Assembly: GCA_949318235.1 (NCBI GenBank)
Contig: OX439132.1
Span: 30,949,465-31,013,464 of the forward strand
DNA from: Ecdyonurus torrentis
Lineage: Eukaryota > Arthropoda > Insecta > Ephemeroptera > Heptageniidae
Direction: 5' to 3'
Length of the DNA stretch: 64,000 nucleotides
In this document: positions 15,478 to 27,100 of the stretch, piece by piece
Numbering within the stretch: position 1 is the stretch's first letter
How the letters are laid out: each line of letters starts with the position of its first letter
Translations under genes and position numbers: made by a program
The notes under the pieces: generated by a model
The model's input: only the letters and a program-made list of their open reading frames with translations
What the model was told of the DNA's origin: nothing
Database searches by the model: none

Positions 15478-16770
15478 AAAGTAATATTACAAAATTAAGC
15501 TCTGTTATATTTTTACCTTCATTGTAATAATTATTTCGTCACTTTAGTAGCAAAATTCCAAAACACAGGTCGCATTGCAATTTTCACCATACGGCAATTT
15601 CATTTATTCATTTTTCTTTTTTTGTTAATTCGTATTTAATCTCTTAAGAATGACTTTTTTTTTTGTAAAGAGCATAAATTAGAAACTACAAAAAAATGTA
15701 AAATTTTATTATTATTTTTTCCTATCAAAAGTCATTGAAACATTTATTATTATTAATTTAAAAAAAAAAAGTAAAAAGAAGCACTTTTATATAAATATAA
15801 CTTCATTCCTGTTGCTTTGTAATATTATAAAATATTGGCCATATTCCCCCCCCCCCAAAAAAATCATTATAATTAATGAAATAAGGGGCCATATTTACAT
15901 TATGGCTGTGATTTGTACCATTTTTATTAATAGGCACAATCAAATACAAAAAAAATGCAAACAACATTATAAAAAATTGATAACTTTCAACAAAAAAAAA
16001 AAAAACAAAGCAAAAAATTATAATTATTCAAGCTGCACAGGATACAAATTAAAACTAAAATAAAATGGGTAATAATTGTTTCATATATAAATGTTTTTAA
16101 AAAAAACTATTAAATAATTATTAACTGTTTTATATCACATTAAATATAACACTACAAACAGATTTTTATTTACTATGTAAATTATGATAATAATTATTAT
16201 AATCAAATAATTGTATAGAGTTTAAAATGTTATTTTATTTTTTAGTCAAACTGTACTAAATATTATTATAATATGTACATTTAAGAATAGCATCAATTTT
16301 TGTTTTATTTTGTAGCACCGATACAGATACAAATTATAATATATATAATAACAAATCTATTGTTATTTTGTATTACACATAAAATTAATCTAAAATTATA
16401 ATCATAATAAACAATCAACTATTATTTCATTTTTTTTTTTTTATTGTTGTAATTTAATCTCTTTTTTTTTATAATTAATTTTAAAAAGTATAAGTAATTT
16501 TTTATATAAATTAAAGGTAGAGGAAAATAAAATTATCATAATGTATTATATTGTACTTATACAAATAAAATTGCTATTTTGATAATTTTATTATCAAAAT
16601 TTGTCGTCATTTTACTTGATTTTATTCGATCAATGTAGAACAAATGCTACTTCATTATAAGTTAAATTAAAATTCATTAAAATAACAAAGTAATAATACA
16701 TAAGGCTGTCAAGGCCTTACAACGCCTTAATAAATTTATTGATTATTTTTAATAGTTTTATTATCATTAT

Positions 16771-17091
16771 TTTAGTCTCTATACTAGTTTCAAAAAGCGC
16801 TTCTTATAATTTCAACAAAGGTGATGTGATATCATACCGGATACGGATAAGAAACTCACCTTTATTGAAAATGACCGCTTATGTTTACTCAAAATGCGGA
16901 AAAAAGGAAGTGCCGGAAGAGGAAACCACGTAACGGTAAAAGTGGGAGGCCTAGGTGCCAGCAGCAAGCTAGGCCTGAGCTACCTTCCACTTTTATCTCC
17001 ACGTGGTTTCCTCTTCCGGTCCTTTTTCGCATTTTGAGTAGACATAAGTGGTCATTTGTAAGAAGCGCTTTTTGATACTAATAGACTTATT
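16771..17091. mobile_element. Foldback MITE with a second palindrome nested in its left arm
   Basis: Long arms pair end to end (TCAAAAAGCGCTTCTTA at left; its reverse complement at right) up to a short loop near 16955. The left arm is interrupted at 16810-16870 by a 61-bp insert with its own ends TTTCAACAAAGGTGA / TCACCTTTATTGAAA, absent from the right arm. No coding potential. Confidence 0.85.
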
Positions 17092-19258
17092 TATTTATTA
17101 CTAAACGAACACTCTTTTAAAAACGAATGCTTTCAATCCAAGCAACAAAAAAAGTATAATACATTTTATGTAAGATTCCTCTACCTTTGTTGCAAACGAA
17201 ATTATTCATACTTTTCTCTTTCTATACGTATCTCTTCTTTTTAACATTCAATCTCATTATTTAACAATAACAGACACAGAAAGCATTTATAATAGCATTT
17301 AATACAGCAACCAATAACAATATAATCAATAATAACAGTCAGTCAGATCCCCCCCCCCCTCTCCCCTTACATTGTATGCACCGCAGTTTTGATTTCTCAA
17401 AATATATAACACAAACATAAAATATATTAAAGAAATTATATATGAGTTAATGTTAATATCTTAGCGTGCCATTTAATTTTGTTATGTATATATCTGTTAC
17501 ATTATAAATAATAGGAACTTTTTTTTATGAGCATAACCACTGTAAAATAAATAGAGAATTTTAATACAGGAAAAATAGTTATCTATATTTCATTGATTTA
17601 TTTTATGTCTAAACTCCCAATGGCATAATTAAAAATTTGGAGTGCCAATATTATTAAAACTTTCATCTTTTATTTAAGGTTATTTGTACACAAAATGAAG
17701 TTTTAATTTAAATTAACTGTTGATTTCTTTTTTGTCCCCGATAAAAACAGAATTAGTGACATAATTATTATTGATTCATGATCTCTTTGTGAAAATATCT
17801 GATTGTAAAAAAAAATAAATTGTATAATATAATAAGTTTTAAGAAATTATATGTGTTTTTAATATTATGATTATAATGTGCTTAAAAAGTACCAAAATCT
17901 CTAATTGTTAATTAATGACGTCACTGTAGTAAATAATACAGCCTTTCCTATCCTGGGGTATGCAAAATTTATTAAAAAAAATGGAGTGAAGTGATGAATA
18001 TTTTCCCCCAAATTAAAAAAAAATACTTATAACAAACAAGAAAAAGTCAAAGAAGTGGCCTTTATTTAAGACACTTTAAACAGTTTATATTCCCCCCCCC
18101 CCTTTTTATTTTTTTACTTATTATTATTTTGTAATATTCTTGATAAATAAAATCAATAAATCAAGTTAAAATTTATAAAGTGTCAAGAAATATAATAGAA
18201 AATAGAATTTTATACAAAAAACAAAACAATAACGTGCCTCTTTTTTGCATTAAAAAAATTCACAGTGGATTTTAGAAAATCTAAGATTATATAAACGGCG
18301 CGCGATATGTTGTTCTCTTGGCTTAAATGTGTTCAAGCATATTTAAAAGAAAAAAAAAAGAAAAAAACTTAAAAATAATGTAGTTAAAATTATAGACAAA
18401 TATAAGACAAAAAGTGCCTTCAAAAATAATTAAAAACATCTTTTTTGCTCTATTTCTTTCTCTCTATTTAGAACTTAAAAATTTACTATCCTGATAAAAT
18501 CAGGTATTTTTTAACTTAAAAATAAAAAATAAAGACACAAATAAATATATATAAAATATATTTAAAAAAAGCCACTCATGTTAAATGATTAAGCCAATAG
18601 AAAAAAAAACATGGCTCCATAAAATAATCACTTCATTATTATAAAATATATATATAAATATTGTAATATAAATATCATACCCCAATTTTGCTTTGAGAAA
18701 AAAAATACAATGTTATAAAAATGCAATTTTAAAATCTTTTTACTCTATATATAAAAAAAAAAGAAAAAAAAACAAATTGTTAAAAATCCATTGTCAAATA
18801 TGGTTCAAAAGTATTTTTGACCATTATGCAAGTTTCATATAATAATACAAATAAATTGCCCATTCTTATAACATAGAAATTGATTGATATATGAAATAGT
18901 AAAATTTGTTATACAGTTTTCAAGTCAGTCTACCATATAGACTTCTTATATGGTAATTATAAATCAAATCTTTTAATTTATAAAAACAAATACAAAAAAA
19001 ACTTTATGTTCTCTCTGCTTCTTTATAGCTTCAACACCAATAAGATATTTTAACCAAGTAAAAAATTTTAGTGAAAAATTATTTATAAATAATATATTAT
19101 ATAAATTGATTTAAAAAATCAATTAAAAAAAATTTCAAGAATTTGACTGTAAATTTTTAGTACAATAATAATATAATAATGAAAAAAAAAATTTAAAACT
19201 GGATTGATATTGCGAGATTTTGTATTACTATTTAATTATTTTTATTTTTTATGCTCTG

Positions 19259-19358
19259 ATTGTTTTGTGCCATGGTTTTATGCACATATTTATACCAAAG
19301 ACCATAATAGTATACATTATTATGGTCTTTGTTCATACATAAAGAAACAATCATGTCT
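19259..19358. repeat. Short imperfect palindrome
   Basis: AAAGACCATAATA and TATTATGGTCTTT form the inner stem at about 19296-19331, with weaker pairing outside. A CT microsatellite follows directly. Probably a decayed foldback element. Confidence 0.5.
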
Positions 19359-19370
19359 TGCTTTATTCGA

Positions 19371-19373
<3 letters not shown>

Positions 19374-19446
<73 letters not shown>
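19374..19446. repeat. CT microsatellite
   Basis: About 35 units; it produces spurious ORFs on both strands. Confidence 0.95.
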
Positions 19447-21167
19447 TTTTAAACACTAAATTTTCTACATTAAGATACTTAAAGAAAATATTATTTAACT
19501 TAAATTCTTATTAATAATAATAAAAATGACGCAAAAATAATCCAGTTTTACGTATGTAAATAACATAACGCAAAACAATAATAATTATTTTCAACAATTA
19601 AACAAACTTTAAAAACAATCACATGCTGCTTGGTACAAAAATAAAAATTTTATGAAAAATGTCATAAAATAATAATATACACAGTATACAGTACAAAATT
19701 TTAAGCTTTGCTTTCAAAAAAAAAAAAAAAAAAAATGTATTCAGGTGAAAAAATAAAATACAAGAATAAATTATCTTTTCAACATATTTTTGTGCTAAAA
19801 TAACTAATTAATTTAATGATTTTACTGGTCAAGAAGTTCACATTAGAAAAATCTTTATTATTTTTTCAGTGCCTCTTATTTATAGAATTTTAAGGCACAA
19901 AATGATTTCAATTCATTTATTATGTAAGATATGATTAACTATATATTTATAGTATTTATAATTGTCATTAATTAAGTCAAAAATAAATCCTTGCTCTACG
20001 ATTTCTTTTTAATTATTTTGCCAAGAAATTGACTTTATGTACTTAGAAAATCTTAATGATGAATAAAATTTCTTTGAATGGCAGTAATAATGTATTTTCT
20101 TCATTTTTTTGGAAATGCAAAAAAAAAAAAAAAAAAAAAAAAAGTATATTTTTAAAATACAATGTCAGTATATATTTTTAACCTTTCTTTAAAAAAAAAT
20201 CATTGCTGTAATTATTTCATATAAATAAAACACATTTGTATACCTTAATTTTAAGTGCCAAAGATAAAATGTATGGATGTCGTTTTTATTTCTATGTAAA
20301 AGAAAAAGAAAAAAAAAAGCCCTAGATGCAAAGCAAAAAGAATAAAAATAACTCATTTTTCACTTAAAAAGAAGCAGAAAAACTTCAATGGTTTTAATAA
20401 CACGTTATAATTATTGTCAGTTTTATATAATATAATAAAATAATTATGTATGTACATTAAATGTAAAAGAAAAAAATATGAATTGTTTAATACAATCAAT
20501 ATATTATGCATTTTGTGTTGATTTTAAAATTGTAAAAAATAAATAAATATATATATTATAAAAAAAAAATAATAAGTATGAAAAAGTGTGTGCATATAGT
20601 TATAGTATAAATTAAATTTAGTGTAATTTATATATAATATTATTATTCATATAATGATAATAATAATAATTATAATTAAGTGTTCAAAAGAACACAAAAT
20701 TAATTAAGCAGAAATATGCAATTAAAAAAAAAATATTACAAAATAAAACATACTGATTTGATATCAGTATTTGCACTTAAGAAAAAAAGTGATACTTCTT
20801 ATGATCTGAATACATATTAAAAAGAAAAATTAAAATGTCTTAAAAAAGAAGAATACACTGCTGTTTTTTGAATATAAAGAAAGAATAAAATTTTGTGATC
20901 TTTAAGTTTGCTACATGTAATGGTGTACTCAATAATAAAAACTATAGTTATATGAATGCTATAATTTTCCTAGTTTCTTTTAATTTTAATCCTATAAACT
21001 TACAAAAATCATTAAAGTTGAGTGCATAATCCATAGTTATATGCATAAAAAAATACTGCTTTTATCGCAGCTAATACCTTTTGAGTCAGACGAGAAAAAA
21101 AATAATAGTAATAATAAAGTTCTACAGAGAAAATAAACTATCATGATTAGGTCGTATGATGAACTTG

Positions 21168-21476
21168 AAAGAAAAGGATAGGAGAAACCAACAAGCGCCT
21201 TACCACGACGAGGTCTGTAGCTGGGTGAAAATCTTGATGGCACAGGTTACACAAATATTTACAAGTTAACTAAGACGTTTATCGGGCAACAGCCCTCTTC
21301 TTCAGTTGCTTAGAGTGTAGTGAAGCCTACACTCTAAGCAACTGGAGGGCTGTTGCGTTCGAAACGTCTTAGTTAACTTGTAAATATTTGTGTAAGCTGT
21401 GCCATCAAGATTTTCACCAAGCTACGGACCTCATCGTGGTAAGATGCTTGTTGGTTTCTACTATTTTTTCTTTTGA
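21168..21476. mobile_element. Foldback MITE (21.2 kb family), best copy
   Basis: Arms of about 140 bp pair from AGAAACCAACAAG inward through TTAGTTAACTTGTAAATATT to a loop near 21318. The arms include the words GGGCTGTTGC and AAACGTC. At least five diverged pieces of the same family lie nearby, including in Aurora introns. Confidence 0.88.
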
Positions 21477-21526
21477 TTATTAATTCAAACTGAAATGGTT
21501 TTAACCTTTCCTAATTAATTATACAA

Positions 21527-21716
21527 ACTTGAAAGAAAAGAACAGAAGAAACCAGCAAGCACCTTAGCTTAGTGAAGTTTGGTGGAAATCTTGCTAGCAT
21601 AGAGATAAAAAAAAAAAATTAAAGATTCCCATGTGTTCCAGTATGTAGATTTTCACAAAGCTATTAGACTCTCCTCACTATTGTTTTGGTTTCTCTTATC
21701 CATTTCTTTCAAATTT
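21527..21716. mobile_element. Degenerate copy of the 21.2-kb foldback family
   Basis: Starts ACTTGAAAGAAAAGAACAGAAG and ends in the reverse complement of a related sequence; the central part is lost and replaced by an A-rich run. It lies 50 bp after the better copy. Confidence 0.7.
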
Positions 21717-23002
21717 ACCAATAAAATTCTATATTCTATATTAGTAATAATAACAGATTAATAGATTTTCAAAATATTGTTGTTATTATTGCTTAACACT
21801 AAATGACTCAACAGGAATAATATAGATCTAAGCTTAATTTTTTTGATGATAGTGCCATAAACATAAATTAATGAAATTGAAAATACAATAGAAATTAATT
21901 TTATGCTATTTTACATTGACACAATTAAAAATAAGTGTCTTTTATTCTCTAGGGTATTATTATTTTAGCTAAATAACTTAAGTTCATGATTATACATTAG
22001 CCTTATTCCTCTAACTAAACAAGCCCACCACCTTCCTGTTGACTGTTAAACTCAGGTAAGGTCCTACCTTTTGCAATGTTAAATGAGGGAGCATCTATAA
22101 TGACCAAGACTACAGTCACAGCACAACTAAACCACCAGGCGTCTTCCAGTTTACAGGTATAAGCCAGTCAACTCTGTGGTTAGGTTATGGCACGACCACT
22201 ATATTAACAATAATAATTATTAATACATAAAGTTGTTACCATCACTGGGGTGGTTTTATTTTTTCTACTCTGCAGTTCATATAAAAAAGGACAAAGAAAT
22301 AATAAGCTTTTTTTTGTGCTAAATGCATGTTATTTTTATTAATTAAAGCAACTCATTCATGTTCTTAAAGAAAAGTATTTTACATAAGAAAAATGTATAT
22401 ACAGTACAGTATAAGAAATACATCCTAAATTAAATTTGAATTTTCCTCTTGCTTTATTCAATAAACTTAAAGCATCGTAATTTCAAATTTAATTATTTAT
22501 TAACGTGCATTCCCACTGTGATGCCATTTCAGTTGCTGTCCTTTCAACTCCATTAAAAATTGGTTGCTGCAAAGTGCAAGAAAGGATGGATGTTACCAGG
22601 GTTGTAAGTAAGGATTAAACTAATTGGTTAGCTCACTCAATAGGTAAGCTCCATTGCTTTCAAAAGAAGGAACAAAAATTGCATCACAATTATATTTTTT
22701 TTTATGCACCATCTGACTAAATTAAGTTAAAAATATTGAATTTCAAACAAGAAATATTGTAAAACAATGTGTTGTGTAGAGATCTTTTGAAGGGTGAGAT
22801 TCAAACTTAAAATTTAAACAATGAGATTTCTTGGAGGAGGAAGAAGGGGGGAGGGATGAAAATACTGCCAAAGGTCCAACAATCTTGATTCACGCAATAA
22901 TATTGTCTAGTTCTGCTTAATTTAACAAAATTTCAATACTGTAGTAATTCGAATAATGTTGGTACCCATAAATGTGGTCTAGTATTTATTATTACTGTCA
23001 TT

Positions 23003-23118
23003 ATAATGGGCTGTTCACAATGATGTGTAAATGCACGTAAAAAATCCAAATAACATTGATTGGTTTATCTTCACGTAAGAGCTACGTAAATTTACTCGTC
23101 TTTGTGAACAGACTATTA
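23003..23118. mobile_element. 116-bp MITE with TGTTCACA-type inverted ends
   Basis: The left end TAATGGGCTGTTCACAATG pairs with the right end CTTTGTGAACAGACTATTA. The interior also contains an internal TACGTAA palindrome. No coding potential. Confidence 0.7.
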
Positions 23119-23754
23119 CTCTGAAAAAAAATTTACTTTAAAGCAAGGATAACTGTATATACTTTTTTTTTTTTAAAGCTAGTCAGCAAACAGCAGAAAT
23201 GTAAACAAATAATTATCATGAATGCATATGTAACAAGAAATTATGTACAAATTCATTATTCTTACTATTTTAATCATTATTATCTGTACTTATTAGAGAT
23301 ACTTTTAATTTACTGTACATGTTTATGAGGTTAATTGAAGTAACTGTTATTTGAAAAATTATTATAGAATATTGCCTCAACTAATTCTCCTTCCTAACCA
23401 GACAAAAATATAATATATAATACAGTTGCAAGTTTCAACTAAAGTAGTCAAAGGCACAAAACTAAATTACAAATAGTCGGTTAAGAAGATTTTATTTTCA
23501 CCAGTTAATGAGGTAGAACTCATTCTTGTCAATCATAACTTCCCAAATATCTAGCATATAAAAATTAGTAAAATTGGTCCTTACACATAATATAGTACAT
23601 TACATAAGCAAAGGTATAAAATAATTAACTCAATTAAAACGTAGCAACTAAAATATTAATAAAACATAAATGTTGCAACAAACACAAAATGTGAAAAATC
23701 TATTTTACTATGTATTTGATATCAAGAGAAAGAATAAGAGTCCTATTACTGTAC

Positions 23755-23895
23755 TAAACTCTAAGCAACTGAGAAAGTAAGCTGTTGCCCTCAAAACAAC
23801 TTAATCAATATAAATATCTGTGTTAACTGTGCCAACAAAATCTTCACCTAGCTACGACACTGGTTGGCTTTCTATTCTTTCCTTTGACAACATAT
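23755..23895. repeat. Diverged fragment of the 21.2-kb foldback family
   Basis: Reads CTCTAAGCAACTGAG, then AAGCTGTTGCCCTC, AATATAAATATCTGTGTTAA and TCTTCACCTAGCTACG, parallel to the right arm of the 21.2-kb element but diverged. Similar shorter scraps are at about 24520-24600 and 24805-24875. Confidence 0.6.
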
Positions 23896-24138
23896 TAAAA
23901 CAGAAATGGTGCCGAAATTCTTTAAACCAATTATTCTACTAAATTTGTTATTTTTCACTAAGTAAGCACTGCAATCTTATAACTTTTTTTAGATGCCTTA
24001 AAATTTAAAACATCATTACATTTGATACTTATGTTTAAGTTATTATCTATTAACACGGGTAGTATGAAAATATGTTATTAGAGTATGTACACATTTTTCA
24101 AAATATAATATAATATTCAGTGAGCAGGTATTCAGTAC

Positions 24139-24144
24139 TTTATT
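24139..24144 (-). terminator. Poly(A) signal AATAAA of the Aurora gene
   Basis: On the minus strand the hexamer lies about 50 nt past the stop codon, implying a very short 3' UTR. Its position supports it more than the hexamer alone does. Confidence 0.5.
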
Positions 24145-24192
24145 TTCCTTTGAATGATATGTGCACATTCCTACCTAAATAATTGACACACG

Positions 24193-27100
24193 TCAAGCAG
24201 TTGGCTGAGCTGGGGGTGCAGGTCGGGTCTGGGGGGCAGGATTTACAGCTAAAGCAGACTGTGTAACCACCCAGTTATGCTTTAGAAGCTCAAAGAGTGG
24301 AAGACGGTGACTTGGAATCCTCTGTAATAGCTGCAAACAAAAGAAAAAAAAACAACATTAATTAAAACATTGATTTGACATACATATGATTATTAAGAAG
24401 ACAAAAGAACCTTATCTTAAGGAAAGAACAGGAAGTCTAAGAGGCACTTTAGCAGTTGTTATTTACATCCCCTTCCCCCTTCTATTTACCCACATCTCCA
24501 ACCAACACATCTCTCACTTCTCTTTTTAAGTAACTGAGGAAGAGGGCTGTATAATCTAACATTAACTTAATCTATGCAAATATTTGTGGAAAGCGATTTT
24601 TTTTTCTATATACTAATTTTTTGCTTCGTACTATGCATGCATTGTAATTTTAATTTATGTCTTACACTTCTTTGTAGTACCTATATGTTGTTTTGTGGGT
24701 TGTGTAAGAGTGGGCCAGACATGTAGTCAGGCCTACAACTTTCTCTTTCTAAAATGTAGTTTATTGATTTGCAATAAAGACAATTACAGCATTTAATTTA
24801 ATAAAGATCTTCACCTACTTACAAAAGTGTTAAGGCAGTTTTTAGTTTTCCTATTTTTTTTCCTTTGATAACAGATCCAACAGATATGCAATCATCAAGT
24901 AAATGAGAGAGTTAATTTTAAATTTTAGTACATTTACCATGGTTCTTTATCACACATTATGCTTACCTTGCCAATAGCATCTCTAGCTCCTTCAGAGACA
25001 AAAGGTGGGTAGTTAACATGGGAACGCAAGATACGAGCATAGGTAACATCATAATCTCTTGCCTCAAATGGAGGTTTACCCACTAAGAATTCATAGCAGA
25101 GTACTCCCACACTCCATAGGTCCACCTTTTCATCATGAGGCTCTCCAGCTACCATCTCAGGTGGTAGATAGTCGAGGGTGCCGCACACTGTCTCTCTCCT
25201 GTAACCAAAATACATTATCTCATTTCTGTTTCAGTACAAATATTAAGCAGGTTACTTTGATTCATTTTTTGATAGGGAAATAGCAGAACAAAATTGATAA
25301 GATAGAAACGCAACTCAATTCAATTGTGTTGTGATAAAGTACACAAAAGTTTACGGGTAAAAAAAAAAAAAAAAAAGCACAATGTCACTTTCTTTAAGCA
25401 GGCTTTATTTTATGTATTAAGGAAACATTGACTATGAGATAATTGATAATTAAAATATTTGATAGAAAAACACATGGATTAGGAAAATTTGGGGAATGGG
25501 AGATAGACTGAAGTGAGCTTAGACTGACAGGGACACGGTGGTAGAGAAAATAATTTTCCACCCAAGCTAAAAAATATTTAGGCATAGAGCACTGATTAAT
25601 TAAGCATATCGATCTTGTTGTGAAAAAAAGGCCTATCTCGTATTTTGTCAGAGGGGAAGCAAAAGGTCTATCTCGAGCGCCATGTCCATAACGTTCAGGA
25701 ACGAGATAGACCATTTGCTTCCACTGACAAAAAACGAGATAAGCCTTTTGCTTCCCCTGACAAAATACAAGATAGACCTTTTTTTCGCAACAAGATTGAT
25801 ATGTACTAGCCACTCATATAGTAAGCAAGCATTAAAGAAAAGGAAGTTTGGCTTGCATGATGTGAGCATTGCACATAGCACACAGTCATTTTCAGCACCT
25901 CGTCTCTAGCCATAGACAGCTAGCTGTTAAGTCCTTACTGGGACTCATCAACATGGCAAGGAGAGAGCAGTTCTTGCCCTACCTCCAACCTAGAATGCTG
26001 GAGGAGAACTGGTGCTTTAATCAACCAAACAGCAAGTTTTTATACCTGCAGCCGTGCCACCAGTGAGACGCAATAAAATTCTAGATGTGTGTAACATCTA
26101 CACAAACCTCTAAACCAAATTGCAAACCAAGGATATAAAGTCAAAGATGATAAATAGTGGAATAAAAACAGAAGCATAATGATGAATAACTCATAAGGAA
26201 AAACAAAGTGACTTTAATTTTGTAGTTGCTGTAAGCATTCCAGCAACACCAACATCAATGTTATTTACAATGTGGCACATAAGTTGAATGCAAGGTAAGA
26301 ATACCTAATTGGCAACCAGGTGAACTCTCAAAAAGTACTTGCCTTGAGGAAGGTGCATGAACAGACCAGCCAAAGTCAGCAATCTTGAGTGTATTATTGA
26401 CTCCAAGTAAAAGATTCTCAGGTTTGATGTCCCGGTGAATTACTTTCTTTGAGTGACAATATTGGAGAGCAGAGGCCAACTGAGAGATGTACTTGGCAGC
26501 ACTAAAAATAAAATTAGAACCTCTAAATATGGTAAAATTTGACCATAAAAAAATCTGTAAATTAGTAAAATCAAAATACCCCATCTTTATGTTAGCTGCA
26601 GTACTGTACACTCCTCCCAAATAAATCTGACCGAAGGGGTAATCTCTCCAAATGGTAAATATATGGGGAAATTTAAACGCAAGCAGTCAGATTTATTCGG
26701 GAGGAGTGTACATTCACAAATTATATAATGATTGGAATTTAAGCTCCCTCATCCTACCCCCCCCCCCCCCAACATCTAACAAAAAACAAGTGTGACTTAC
26801 AGGGGCTCATTGAACCGTTGGTTGGGCTGTTGTTTCATGAACTTGTAGAGCTCACCTCCAGGTGCATACTCCAGGATCAGGTAAACTCGGGCAGAGTCAT
26901 GGAAATAAGCATACATACGCAGAATGTTGGGGTGCCTAAAGAGAAATGCATTACAGATGACATAATACTTTACCAAAGAAAGCATAGGAGAAACCAACAA
27001 GTGCCTAACCATGATGAGGTAATTCTTTAATTACATATTCAAACCAAAATGGTTTAACTTTCCTAATTAATTATAGATTACATAATACTGTACATATTGA

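Larger units (their letters stand above)
15121..24138. other. Intergenic AT-rich region between psq gene and Aurora kinase gene
   Basis: Contains the psq-gene 3' UTR at its left end and short homopolymers. A CT microsatellite lies at 19374-19446 and foldback elements at 16.8, 21.2, 21.5 and 23.0 kb. A less AT-rich block around 22010-22200 has no recognisable coding or repeat identity. I see no protein-coding exon. Confidence 0.6.
25440..26090 (-). mobile_element. Remnant of hammerhead-bearing retroelement, copy 1
   Basis: Same order as copy 2: a block with TTTGGGGAATGGGAGATA, a spacer (here interrupted by a foldback element), an antisense hammerhead, then about 110 bp to TATACCTGCAGCC (copy 2 has TATACCCGCAGCC). 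No reverse-transcriptase coding sequence is seen, so whether it is a Penelope pseudo-LTR or a retrozyme cannot be told. Confidence 0.6.

Noticed and set aside
19204..19514. Leu-Ser and Glu-Arg repeat ORFs on both strands
   Set aside because: Products of the CT microsatellite only.
21258..21370. Words CTGAAGA ... AAACGTC in the 21.2-kb foldback, resembling a hammerhead core
   Set aside because: GAAA is interrupted in one arm (GATAAAC), CTGAAGA is deleted in the other, stem III would have two pairs and no loop, and stem I does not pair.
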